64,000 nt of DNA from Gracilimonas sp. (GTDB lineage: Bacteria; Bacteroidota; Rhodothermia; Balneolales; Balneolaceae). The translations under genes were made by a program, and so were the position numbers. This document shows, one piece after another, positions 9,190 to 16,968 of this stretch; within the stretch, counting starts at the first letter, position 1, and the number at the start of each line of letters is the position of its first letter. The notes beneath the pieces are model-generated. The model saw only the letters and a program-made list of their open reading frames with translations, did not search any database and was not told where the DNA came from. Location: NCBI RefSeq assembly GCF_040218225.1, contig NZ_JAVJQO010000004.1:124001-188000 (forward strand), read 5' to 3'.

Positions 9190-9340
9190 GTCATCGCGAG
9201 GAGTACAAATGTCAGAGTATATCGTTATGTATGCCGACGAAGCGATCTCCCCGCATCAATATCCTGAACTAGTCATGGAGATTGCTTCGTCGATTAAACC
9301 AATGGAACCTCATCACTTTACGGGCTCCTCGCAATGACGA
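9190..9340. repeat. Interspersed palindromic repeat element, about 150 bp
   Basis: Two nested pairs of inverted arms. Outer: GTCATCGCGAGGAG at 9190 against CTCCTCGCAATGACGA ending at 9340, one mismatch. Inner: CGACGAAGCGATCTCC (about 9236-9251) against GGAGATTGCTTCGTCG (about 9279-9294), one mismatch. The GTCATTGCGAGGAG / GACGAAGCAATCTCC pair is a pattern I know from dispersed repeats in many bacterial genomes. No open reading frame inside; probably a non-autonomous (MITE- or REP-like) element. Confidence 0.72.
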
Positions 9341-9383
9341 GTTTTTCAACGGACACTTGTTAATACAAAGACCGAATGTAGCC

Positions 9384-11852
9384 TTAAAAGAACCTTGCCA
9401 CACTGATACCCACAAAAATGCCAGGATTATCTATTCGGTAAGCGACATCTGCTCGAAAAAGATTGAAGATATTACTTAGCGAGAGTCCCGCTTCCATATG
9501 CCAATCATCTGTGGTTACCGGTGAGAAACCATAGCGATTATTGAATTCCTGCACCTGCTCGTCCTTCACCCATGTTCTTCCAATCCCGCCAAAGGCAATG
9601 ATACTCAATCCTGTCTGAGTAGCATTTCTCCACCCCAGCATCTCCAGAGGAACGCTTTTGAAATTATGCTCTGCATTTAGTGATATATAACTTGCTCCTT
9701 CATATGGAATAAATCGCTTGGCTCTGAAAGCTCCAAATGGCGTAATCACTCCCAATGCAACATCGAGAGCTTCATTTTTTTGGATGGGAAGATCACCAAG
9801 ATAAGTTCCGGCGTTTAGCCTCATATCCAATGTGTTCGGGAAAAACCGGCGCTGATAGAAAGTCTCATAGCGCCGGTACAGATCCAGTTTAAAGCGGGTG
9901 TAATCCCAGCTGCTTCCTATCACTTTTGCCGACTGCTCCACACTTACCAAGAAATCATCGGCCCCAACCGCACCAAAAGCTTTTTTATTCTCTCCAATAC
10001 TATAGGATAGCTTAACGGCACTAAGCGTTCCTTCGTCTATATAACTATTGGGACGCTGAATTAAATCTCTGCCGATAATATCGTAGCTCGTTTTATAATT
10101 GATGGCAGAATGATTTTCATACATATAGTTCAAGCTAAACGTACCCCTAAATTTGCTTTTCGGACGGTAGGCAGCGGTGAACTTAACTCCTTCGTTTCTG
10201 TAGTAATCAAAGTAATCAGAAAAGCCAAGCAAGTTTTGCATACTGGTCATTAAAGGCATGTACATATCGGAGTTGTAGCGGGTTTCCGTAGTTGCACTAT
10301 AGCCTGCAGAAAGCCCAAAACGACGAGTTTTTTTCAATGGCCACCATCCCATTTTCACTCCATACGACAGTGTTCCTGCTCCAAAAATATCATCCCCATC
10401 ATACCCTGTACTATATCCTGCAAAAACCTCCGAAGAAATACGATTATCTACGTATCTGCGCTGATGTTTAAGACCTCCATAAAAAGCATCTACCCTATTG
10501 AAACGAGCTAACGGACTTAAATTTCGGGTTAATTTCGACCAAAAAGAGCTTGAATTGTTGTTTCCTCCTGAACTTCCCGAACCTCCTTCACCTACCGATA
10601 CTGAAGAACCATCCGAATCAGTTTCTTCTTCCCAGTCAATAAAACGGGTAAAAAAGCCCGTTGGTTTAAAAGCCTTTTCAAGAGTAGCTGTACTATCTAC
10701 TTTTTCATAAGCTATTTCTTCTTCTGTATCTAAAGGAATGATGTCAATTTCATTCACAAAAAGAGAATCGCCCGAATTGATGGTTGTTGAATCTACGGTA
10801 AAGCGATTCCATTTTCTGAAAAGGGAATCAGGCAGATCTATATTCACCTCGTAGTTATTCATTTTTGCTACCTGTTTAAACCCGATAGGAGGAAAACGAA
10901 GCCCAATCAGTCCTACCTCGACCAATCCCTCGATACGCACATCAACCGGAAGCCAATAGTCGCCTCCAAAATTGCTAAACTGCTGAGAATAGGTGAGGTT
11001 GAAATCCTGCACGGGGGGAGGAAAAACTACCACAGAATTTGGTTTCAGATCTACTTCCAGCAAAGCATACTCTTCTCCTAATACAAAAATAGTCCCCTCA
11101 AAAAGCGGCTGCAGCTTTCGATCTGAAGTCACCGACAGCTCATACACAACCTGTCCATCTAACGACTGAATATCTTCAAGCCGGAATTCATAAAACTTCA
11201 GCGCATCCGGATGAGTGACCCCTACCATATTGAAACCAGCAATATCCAGGTTGTCGTCGTAAAAATTAGGCAGGTAGCTTACTCCTGCAAAGTTATCAGC
11301 AGCATCAATATTTGCCGTTTGGCGCTTTGACTTTAACACTTCACGGGAGCCTCTTTTCTTATCCCAATACGCTTCGGATATGCTCTCTGAAATCGATACA
11401 ATAGAGGTGTCATTTTTTAACTGCTGACGTGTATAAGCTTCTGCTTTGTAGGTTTCAAGACCCGCTCTCCAGATTTGCTTCCTTCGGATAACCTCCCTCA
11501 TGATAGCAATAGCGGGATCTTCACCCGTAACTACGATTTCACCCATAGTTGCTACAGAAGGTTTTAGAATGAAGTCAACTGGTCCCGAATCTTTGGTTAC
11601 CACTTGTTCCTGGCTTTCAAACCCAATAAAGCGAGCTATAAGCGTGACAGGAAACTCTCGGACAATAATGCTGAACTCTCCATCCTGATTTGAAATCGTA
11701 CCCTTGTAGGTATCTTTGATAATAATATGAGCAGCAGGTAGTGGGTCCCCGGTTTCAGCATCTACGATTTTGCCTGTAATTTGTGTTTGTGCGTGACTTT
11801 CAAAAGTACTTCCCAGCACCAGAAAAAGAAAAAGAACGGAAATTTTCTGCAT
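9384..11852 (-). CDS. DUF5686 family outer-membrane protein with carboxypeptidase-like regulatory domain
   Basis: 822 residues. Signal peptide to about SHAQ (residue 21), then a CarboxypepD_reg-like beta-sandwich (about 23-100: ITGKIVDAETGDPLPAAHI), then the DUF5686 region, and a C-terminal barrel-like half ending in GISVARFF. A low-complexity linker rich in Ser, Gly and Asn (about residues 415-440) separates the two halves. The family is widespread in Bacteroidota and relatives, and its substrate is not known. It is a single gene: the repeat element lies on its 3' side and tRNA-Arg on its 5' side. Transport or surface assembly is the usual guess, not shown here. Confidence 0.87.
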   Translation of the reverse strand: MQKISVLFLFLVLGSTFESHAQTQITGKIVDAETGDPLPAAHIIIKDTYKGTISNQDGEFSIIVREFPVTLIARFIGFESQEQVVTKDSGPVDFILKPSVATMGEIVVTGEDPAIAIMREVIRRKQIWRAGLETYKAEAYTRQQLKNDTSIVSISESISEAYWDKKRGSREVLKSKRQTANIDAADNFAGVSYLPNFYDDNLDIAGFNMVGVTHPDALKFYEFRLEDIQSLDGQVVYELSVTSDRKLQPLFEGTIFVLGEEYALLEVDLKPNSVVVFPPPVQDFNLTYSQQFSNFGGDYWLPVDVRIEGLVEVGLIGLRFPPIGFKQVAKMNNYEVNIDLPDSLFRKWNRFTVDSTTINSGDSLFVNEIDIIPLDTEEEIAYEKVDSTATLEKAFKPTGFFTRFIDWEEETDSDGSSVSVGEGGSGSSGGNNNSSSFWSKLTRNLSPLARFNRVDAFYGGLKHQRRYVDNRISSEVFAGYSTGYDGDDIFGAGTLSYGVKMGWWPLKKTRRFGLSAGYSATTETRYNSDMYMPLMTSMQNLLGFSDYFDYYRNEGVKFTAAYRPKSKFRGTFSLNYMYENHSAINYKTSYDIIGRDLIQRPNSYIDEGTLSAVKLSYSIGENKKAFGAVGADDFLVSVEQSAKVIGSSWDYTRFKLDLYRRYETFYQRRFFPNTLDMRLNAGTYLGDLPIQKNEALDVALGVITPFGAFRAKRFIPYEGASYISLNAEHNFKSVPLEMLGWRNATQTGLSIIAFGGIGRTWVKDEQVQEFNNRYGFSPVTTDDWHMEAGLSLSNIFNLFRADVAYRIDNPGIFVGISVARFF

Positions 11853-11960
11853 CCCTATCGAATTATATTAATGTAAAAAACTATCGAACTTCTACTTACT
11901 AAGAGCTGATTAGTTACGTTTACCTACGTATATTTTCAGGAATGATTGTATAACAATAAT

Positions 11961-12033
11961 GACCCTGTAGTTCAATTGGAGAGAATAGGAGTTTCCTAAA
12001 CTCTAGATCTGGGTTCGATTCCCGGCGGGGTCA
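11961..12033 (+). tRNA. tRNA-Arg (anticodon CCT)
   Basis: A 73-base tRNA: acceptor stem GACCCTG/CGGGGTC with one T-G pair, anticodon stem GGAGT/ACTCT around TTCCTAA giving anticodon CCT (reads AGG), T arm CTGGGTTCGATTCCCGG. Discriminator A at 12033, then a T-rich run that may end transcription. CCA is not encoded. No integrase or duplicated tRNA end nearby. Confidence 0.93.
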
Positions 12034-12175
12034 CTTTTTTACTGAAGCAAAATTTTCTGCCTTCATTACCCAGAAGAACAATGTAATCATCACCTGCAAG
12101 GCTATAATTACCTAATCCCTCTTTAATATTTCTGTGTTTAGGGTAAGTAAGGGAATGCGCTGAAAAATAAATTAC

Positions 12176-12460
12176 TTACTTGATTTGTTGCTTTCCCCTC
12201 ATCACGGCACCGAGAATAGCGGTAAATAAAGCTGCACCTATGATAGACCAAACAACTGGGAAAGGACTTCCGCTTACTTCTATAGTCCATAATTCGGGAA
12301 GACCCAACTCACTGGCAATCCATTTGCCGATAATAGCGCCAATAAATCCAACCCCGGCTGAAATTAAGCACCCACCAAAACTATACCCGCTGATACTTTG
12401 CCCAATTCCACCGCAAATAGCAGCTATTAGTAGTAATAATAAAAATCCAAAAAATGACAT
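12176..12460 (-). CDS. GlsB/YeaQ/YmgE-type small membrane protein
   Basis: 94 residues with three hydrophobic segments and the glycine-rich pattern of the transglycosylase-associated (YeaQ/YmgE) family, including GGIGQSISGYSFGGCLISAGVGFIGAIIGKW split over helices one and two. Members are stress-induced inner-membrane proteins of unclear activity. The C-terminus is short and basic (MRGKQQIK). It lies 31 bases downstream of the ABC ATPase gene on the same strand and may be co-transcribed, but no functional link is known. Confidence 0.8.
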   Translation of the reverse strand: MSFFGFLLLLLIAAICGGIGQSISGYSFGGCLISAGVGFIGAIIGKWIASELGLPELWTIEVSGSPFPVVWSIIGAALFTAILGAVMRGKQQIK

Positions 12461-12491
12461 AAAACTCTCCGTAGATAGTTTAAAATTTAGT

Positions 12492-13538
12492 TCAGGCCTT
12501 TTGTTCTAATACTACGGCTGGCTCCAGAGGTTTCACAATTACATGTTCGTCTACATCAAAAAGCAGCCGGTTATCTGTATGAACAATATATTTATCTCCC
12601 TTAAAAAGCACATGGTAGGTAATATCGTGCCCGCGAAATTCACGGCCGACAATAATACCACTTTCGTTTCCATTTTCTTTGCATCGCTCAATGGTCAGGT
12701 GCTCCGGGCGGATGGAACATAAAATCAACCCTTCGGCTTCTTTGTTAATTTTCACCGGACCCAGACGTGTTTCCACGTTATCAGACCCATCAGCATGAGC
12801 TCGGAATAAGTTCGTCCGACCCAGAAACTGTGCTACAAACTGTGTTTTGGGATGGTAGTATACTTCTTCGGGAGTCCCTATTTGTTCAATTTGGCCGTTG
12901 TTCATTACTGCTATCCGGTCGGCAAAAGAGAGCGCTTCTTCCTGATCGTGTGTAACCAAAATTGCACTCATTCCGGATTTTTTCAGAATAGCCCGAACTT
13001 CTTTTCGGGTGGTATCACGAAGCATGGCATCAAGTCCTGAAAAAGGTTCGTCCATTAACACGAGCCGGGGCTTCGGTGCAATAGCCCGAGCCAAGGCAAC
13101 TCTTTGTTGCTGACCACCAGAAAGCTCATCTGGCATTCGATGTTTATACTTTTCCATTCCGGTTCGGCAAAGTACTTCTTCTGCTAAAACCGGCCGCCTC
13201 TTTTTGTCCACTTCACGCAGACCAAAAGCCACGTTATCAAGTGCGTTCATATGAGGGAAAAGGGCATAATCCTGGAATACAAAACCAATCTCTCTTTTTT
13301 GGGGGGAAAGGCGTTTATGTGTGCTCTCAACCAGCTCATTTTCGATATGCACTTCGCCGGCTTCGCATTGTTCAAAACCCGCAATTAAACGCAGCGTTGT
13401 AGTTTTCCCGCAACCGCTTGGGCCTAGAAGCGCGAAAATCTCATTCTTACCAACTTCAAAACTGACATCGTTTACAACGGGCCCGCTTTGGTCGAATGAC
13501 TTCGTTAATCCGGATATTTTTAAAAGAGACTTTTCCAT
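12492..13538 (-). CDS. ABC transporter ATP-binding protein, iron/spermidine (FbpC/PotA) type
   Basis: About 348 residues from ATG 13538; an upstream ATG at 13565 would add nine. It has Walker A GPSGCGKTT, Q loop FQDYALFPHM, signature LSGGQQQRVALARA, Walker B LVLMDEPFSGLD, H loop VTHDQEEAL, and a C-terminal TOBE-like domain of about 110 residues as in Fe3+, sulfate or polyamine importers. It would energise an inner-membrane importer. The expected permease and binding protein are not in the window, so the partner is encoded elsewhere and the substrate cannot be named. Confidence 0.9.
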   Translation of the reverse strand: MEKSLLKISGLTKSFDQSGPVVNDVSFEVGKNEIFALLGPSGCGKTTTLRLIAGFEQCEAGEVHIENELVESTHKRLSPQKREIGFVFQDYALFPHMNALDNVAFGLREVDKKRRPVLAEEVLCRTGMEKYKHRMPDELSGGQQQRVALARAIAPKPRLVLMDEPFSGLDAMLRDTTRKEVRAILKKSGMSAILVTHDQEEALSFADRIAVMNNGQIEQIGTPEEVYYHPKTQFVAQFLGRTNLFRAHADGSDNVETRLGPVKINKEAEGLILCSIRPEHLTIERCKENGNESGIIVGREFRGHDITYHVLFKGDKYIVHTDNRLLFDVDEHVIVKPLEPAVVLEQKA

Positions 13539-13713
13539 GTAGTTGCTGAACCAAAAAATCTTCATTTAGATTCAGTCTACATAAGATACATACTAATCTG
13601 ATACTTCTGAAAGTTTTGACACGTGAATATTTGTGAAACAGGTCGGGATAATGTAAGTTTAATTCGTTTCGGGCATACCATTTACAGATAATTATCAACT
13701 AACTACTATTCTT

Positions 13714-14205
13714 ATGAAAAAAATAAGCATCTACACATTGTTGTTGGCAGTGGCTTTAGTCAGCTTTCAGGCTTGTGGTCCAAGTGAAGAAGAACGCCGG
13801 GCTGCCGAACAAGCTCGTCTAGATTCTCTCAGAAAAGTTCAGGAACAAAGAATTGCTGAAATGATGCAAGCTCGCGAAGACAGTATCGCCCGTGCTCAGC
13901 AGCAACAGCAAATACAGGAAGAACAACAAGGTCCACAGTTTGCAGAAGATGGAACTTATGCTGTTCAGGTAGGAGCTTTTCGGTCTGAAGAAGAGGCCAA
14001 TGAATATCGAAATACCTTAAGCGATCGTGATTATCCTCATGTATATACGGTTAAAATTGGAAAGGAAGAAACCGGTGATGTTTGGTTTCGATTGCGGGTT
14101 GGCTTTTTTGCTGATAAGGCTGAAGCCGAAGAATTCGGCGCAGAATTGGGCAATGAATTGAATACGGGCTACTGGGTTTCCAAAGTTCAGAGAACAGGAA
14201 GCTGA
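13714..14205 (+). CDS. SPOR-domain lipoprotein
   Basis: 163 residues. Lipobox near residue 21 (SFQACGPSEEE) followed by a charged, Gln-rich helical stretch (about 25-75) and a C-terminal SPOR domain (about 83-160: YAVQVGAFRSEEEANEYRNTL, VWFRLRVGFFADKAEAEEF). SPOR domains bind denuded septal peptidoglycan, so the protein probably acts at division sites or in wall remodelling. A terminator stands 96 bases downstream, so this gene is separate from the partner-switching operon that follows. Confidence 0.88.
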   Translation: MKKISIYTLLLAVALVSFQACGPSEEERRAAEQARLDSLRKVQEQRIAEMMQAREDSIARAQQQQQIQEEQQGPQFAEDGTYAVQVGAFRSEEEANEYRNTLSDRDYPHVYTVKIGKEETGDVWFRLRVGFFADKAEAEEFGAELGNELNTGYWVSKVQRTGS

Positions 14206-14300
14206 AGTTATTTGACATCAAATAATTTATAGTTGTATCTCTCCCAAGCATTTGCTTAATTGTAGATGCGCTCAAGTAGCGTCTCTCTTGATGAATAGTC

Positions 14301-14339
14301 AGGGCATTGCATATGAAAAATGTAATGCCCTATTTTTTT
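14301..14339 (+). terminator. Rho-independent terminator after SPOR gene
   Basis: AGGGCATTGCAT pairs with ATGTAATGCCCT (one G-T pair) around ATGAAAA and is followed by ATTTTTTT. Distance to the SPOR stop codon is 96 bases. Confidence 0.9.
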
Positions 14340-14452
14340 GCATCTTTTTTATCTGGGTATCGTAACCATCCACTCCTAAAAAACTTTCCTAATTCTACGG
14401 TTTACGTTATTATGCAGCTTCAACATCATTCACAAACCTCAATTAAAGTGGA

Positions 14453-14800
14453 ATGAAAAATTTCAGTATTGCTACACGCCAACATGACCATGTAAGTATA
14501 CTGGATATCAGTGGAGAACTTGATGCGCATACCGCTTCTCAGCTTGAGAATGCACTCAAATCGCTAATTGACGAAGAAAGCTATGCGATCATCGTCAATT
14601 GTTCTGGCCTTGATTATATAGCCAGTGCAGGATTAGGTGTCTTTATGGCCTACATCGAAGATGTGAGAAGTTTAGGTGGTGATATCAAACTAACAAATAT
14701 GAACGATCGCGTTTATAACGTTTTCGATTTGTTGGGCTTCCCAACTTTGTATGATATCCTGGAAGATGAAAAAGAAGCTTTGCAAAGCTTTGACAATTAA
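14453..14800 (+). CDS. STAS-domain anti-sigma factor antagonist (RsbV/SpoIIAA type)
   Basis: 115 residues, one STAS domain filling the protein. The phosphorylatable serine is Ser58 in DYIASAGLGVFMAYI, the canonical site. In the known switch the unphosphorylated antagonist binds the kinase and frees its target; phosphorylation by the kinase reverses this. The gene is first of three on the plus strand, 11 bases before the kinase gene and followed by the phosphatase gene, so all three parts of the switch except the target are present. Confidence 0.92.
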   Translation: MKNFSIATRQHDHVSILDISGELDAHTASQLENALKSLIDEESYAIIVNCSGLDYIASAGLGVFMAYIEDVRSLGGDIKLTNMNDRVYNVFDLLGFPTLYDILEDEKEALQSFDN

Positions 14801-14811
14801 ATAGCAAGAGA

Positions 14812-15234
14812 GTGGCTGGAAATAATAACATACAAACCCTTTCTGTTGAAGCTTCTACAGAGCATCTTGCCAAAGTGCGGGATTTTGTAGCAGCTCATGC
14901 TGAAAATATCGGGCTCAGCCAAAAAGATATTTCTGAAATCAGACTGGCTGTAGACGAAGCCTATACGAATATCATCAAGCACGCCTACAAAAACTCTCCT
15001 ACCGAAAAAGTAAGTATTGAAATTGGTTCTAATGCCAATCAGTTGTGGATTTCATTAATGGATGAAGGCAAAAGCTTTGATCCCAGCACTTACAGCGAGC
15101 CTGACCTAATGAAGCGTATTAAAGAAAAGAAACGTGGCGGAATGGGAGTTTACCTGATTCGAAAACTGATGGACCAGGTACAGTATAACCGCAAAGGGCA
15201 TACCAATGAAATACGAATGGTCAAAAACCTTTGA
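14812..15234 (+). CDS. Anti-sigma regulatory factor-type serine/threonine kinase (RsbW-like)
   Basis: 140 residues from GTG 14812 with CAAGAG just upstream. A HATPase_c_2 fold: N box EIRLAVDEAYTNIIKHAY, G1-like LMDEGKSFDP, and G2-like KKRGGMGVYLIRKLMD. Proteins of this type phosphorylate the partner STAS protein and hold a sigma factor or other effector. It is immediately between the STAS gene and the SpoIIE phosphatase gene (6 bases). No sigma factor lies nearby, so the target is unknown. Confidence 0.92.
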   Translation: MAGNNNIQTLSVEASTEHLAKVRDFVAAHAENIGLSQKDISEIRLAVDEAYTNIIKHAYKNSPTEKVSIEIGSNANQLWISLMDEGKSFDPSTYSEPDLMKRIKEKKRGGMGVYLIRKLMDQVQYNRKGHTNEIRMVKNL

Positions 15235-15240
15235 CGAATC

Positions 15241-16968
15241 GTGGACACAAAAATCTCTCTTTCAAATACTGAAGAACGACAAAGCCGATTTGAGCTTCGC
15301 ACCCTGCTTGAAACCAGCCGAATGCTCATTGAATCTCAGGAACCGGATTTTGTTCTCAATAACCTTTTGCTCATCACGATGGGTAAGTTGTTGGTTCCAA
15401 AAGGTATTATTCTCATCAATAAAGGATCTGACCACTTTTATGTAGTTAGCAAGGTAAAAGGCAAAAACTCACTTAAAGAAGATGATTCAATTCAGCTCGA
15501 ATTTCCAGAAGCAACATTAGACCGATCTGTTGTTAAAGGAGAAGAGTTTCCTGATATCACGAAAAAACTGGGGCTCGCTGAAGGCAGCATCTTTTTTAAT
15601 CTTAGAACCACGAATCATCACTTGGGGTTTTTGTGCCTGGGCCCAAAAGGAAATAAACAACCACTAACCGATAGCGAACTCGAATTTATTGAAAGCCTGA
15701 CTATCATTTCATCGGTTGCCATTGCCAACTCACGGATGTTTCAGGAATTGCGGCTTATTAACCGAAAACTGGATCGCAAGGTGCACGACCTGAATACTCT
15801 TCTTGAGCTGAGTAAAGATTTTAACATGATGGTTGACCGGGAAGAAATTGCCCGGACTTTTAAGTTTGCCATGTTGGGACAGATGTTGATCCGGACGTTC
15901 TTTTTTGTCTTAGAGATTGATGGCAAAAAATCCATTGTTTCAAGTAGCGGGTTAAAAGAAAAGCCGACCAAAAAAGAATTGAATACGCTTTTTGAGCTTA
16001 ACGATGTTTTCTATTGTGACGAAGATCATGACTGTCCTTTTCTGGAAAACAACGGTATCAGGTTGGTTATAGCCCTTCGTTTTCAAAATGAAAAAATCGG
16101 GGTTGTGGGAGTTGGAGCACCTGCCAATAATGAGCCGTACGGTAAAGAGCAGGTAAACTTTCTTCAATCGCTTGGGAATTTGGCCCTTCTTACTATTCAA
16201 AAAACCTTATTGCTTGAAGAACGCATCGAAAAGCGACGAATGGAAGAAGAACTCAATCTTGCCAAGACCATCCAGCAAGGCCTTCTTCCTTCGCCTATAC
16301 CAACCATCGATGGCTTTGATCTTGAAGCTACAAATATTTCATCCCGGCAGGTTGGTGGCGATTATTTTGATGTAGTTGAAACACCTGACGGTGGGCATAT
16401 TCTGGCCATAGCTGATGTAACCGGCAAAGGGGTTCCTGCTTCTTTACTCATGGCCAACCTTCAGTCTATGTTACATGCTTTGGCTCCTATCGATATCACT
16501 TTGGCTGAAGCTACCGGAAGCATTAATGATATCATCCATAAAAATACACCCGCTGATAAGTTTATTACCTTTTTCTGGGGTAAAGTATCCGCAGATGGCA
16601 AGCGTTTTGACTATGTAAATGCAGGACACAATAACCCTCTATTATTCAGAAAAGAAAATAAAGAGCCTGAAGAACTTGATGCAGGTGGAGTAATACTTGG
16701 GGCAATGCCTTCTATGATGCCATATGATTCTGCCTCTGTAAAGCTCCAGTCCGGAGATACGATAGTATTTTACACAGATGGTGTCACTGAGGCAATGAAT
16801 CCCCAGCAAACTGAAGAATACGAAGAGGAGCGACTCATTAAATGTCTGCAGAAGAACCTTGAGAAATCATCAAAAGAAATAATGGATGCCGTTATTGATG
16901 ATATCACAGAATTCTCGAATGGTGTTCAATATGACGACATCACCATATTGGTACTGAAAGTTAATTGA
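15241..16968 (+). CDS. GAF-containing SpoIIE/PP2C-type serine phosphatase (RsbU-like)
   Basis: 575 residues, GTG start. Two GAF-like sensory regions (about 15-165 and 175-325) are joined by a helix to a SpoIIE domain (about 340-573) with the metal-binding motifs VGGDYFDVVE (about 369), ADVTGKGVPASLLMA, YTDGVTEAMN (about 507) and YDDITILVLKV. It should dephosphorylate the STAS protein encoded upstream when the GAF region senses its signal. The second GAF region carries a CDEDHDC motif near residue 260 that could bind metal or sense redox. The 3' end overlaps the convergent transglycosylase gene by 8 bases. Confidence 0.92.
   Translation: MDTKISLSNTEERQSRFELRTLLETSRMLIESQEPDFVLNNLLLITMGKLLVPKGIILINKGSDHFYVVSKVKGKNSLKEDDSIQLEFPEATLDRSVVKGEEFPDITKKLGLAEGSIFFNLRTTNHHLGFLCLGPKGNKQPLTDSELEFIESLTIISSVAIANSRMFQELRLINRKLDRKVHDLNTLLELSKDFNMMVDREEIARTFKFAMLGQMLIRTFFFVLEIDGKKSIVSSSGLKEKPTKKELNTLFELNDVFYCDEDHDCPFLENNGIRLVIALRFQNEKIGVVGVGAPANNEPYGKEQVNFLQSLGNLALLTIQKTLLLEERIEKRRMEEELNLAKTIQQGLLPSPIPTIDGFDLEATNISSRQVGGDYFDVVETPDGGHILAIADVTGKGVPASLLMANLQSMLHALAPIDITLAEATGSINDIIHKNTPADKFITFFWGKVSADGKRFDYVNAGHNNPLLFRKENKEPEELDAGGVILGAMPSMMPYDSASVKLQSGDTIVFYTDGVTEAMNPQQTEEYEEERLIKCLQKNLEKSSKEIMDAVIDDITEFSNGVQYDDITILVLKVN

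Larger units (their letters stand above)
8983..9383. other. Gene-free stretch between ompA-like gene and DUF5686 gene
   Basis: Four hundred bases without a supported gene. The first 60 hold the terminator of the OmpA-type gene; 9190-9340 is an interspersed inverted repeat. Between them (9045-9189) I see no gene, RNA or convincing promoter. Confidence 0.6.

Noticed and set aside
9190..9340. CRISPR-like repeat
   Set aside because: Only two nested inverted pairs, no regularly spaced direct repeats and no cas genes.
11961..12200. tRNA-Arg as an integration site
   Set aside because: No integrase, no duplicated tRNA 3' end and no island-type genes follow.
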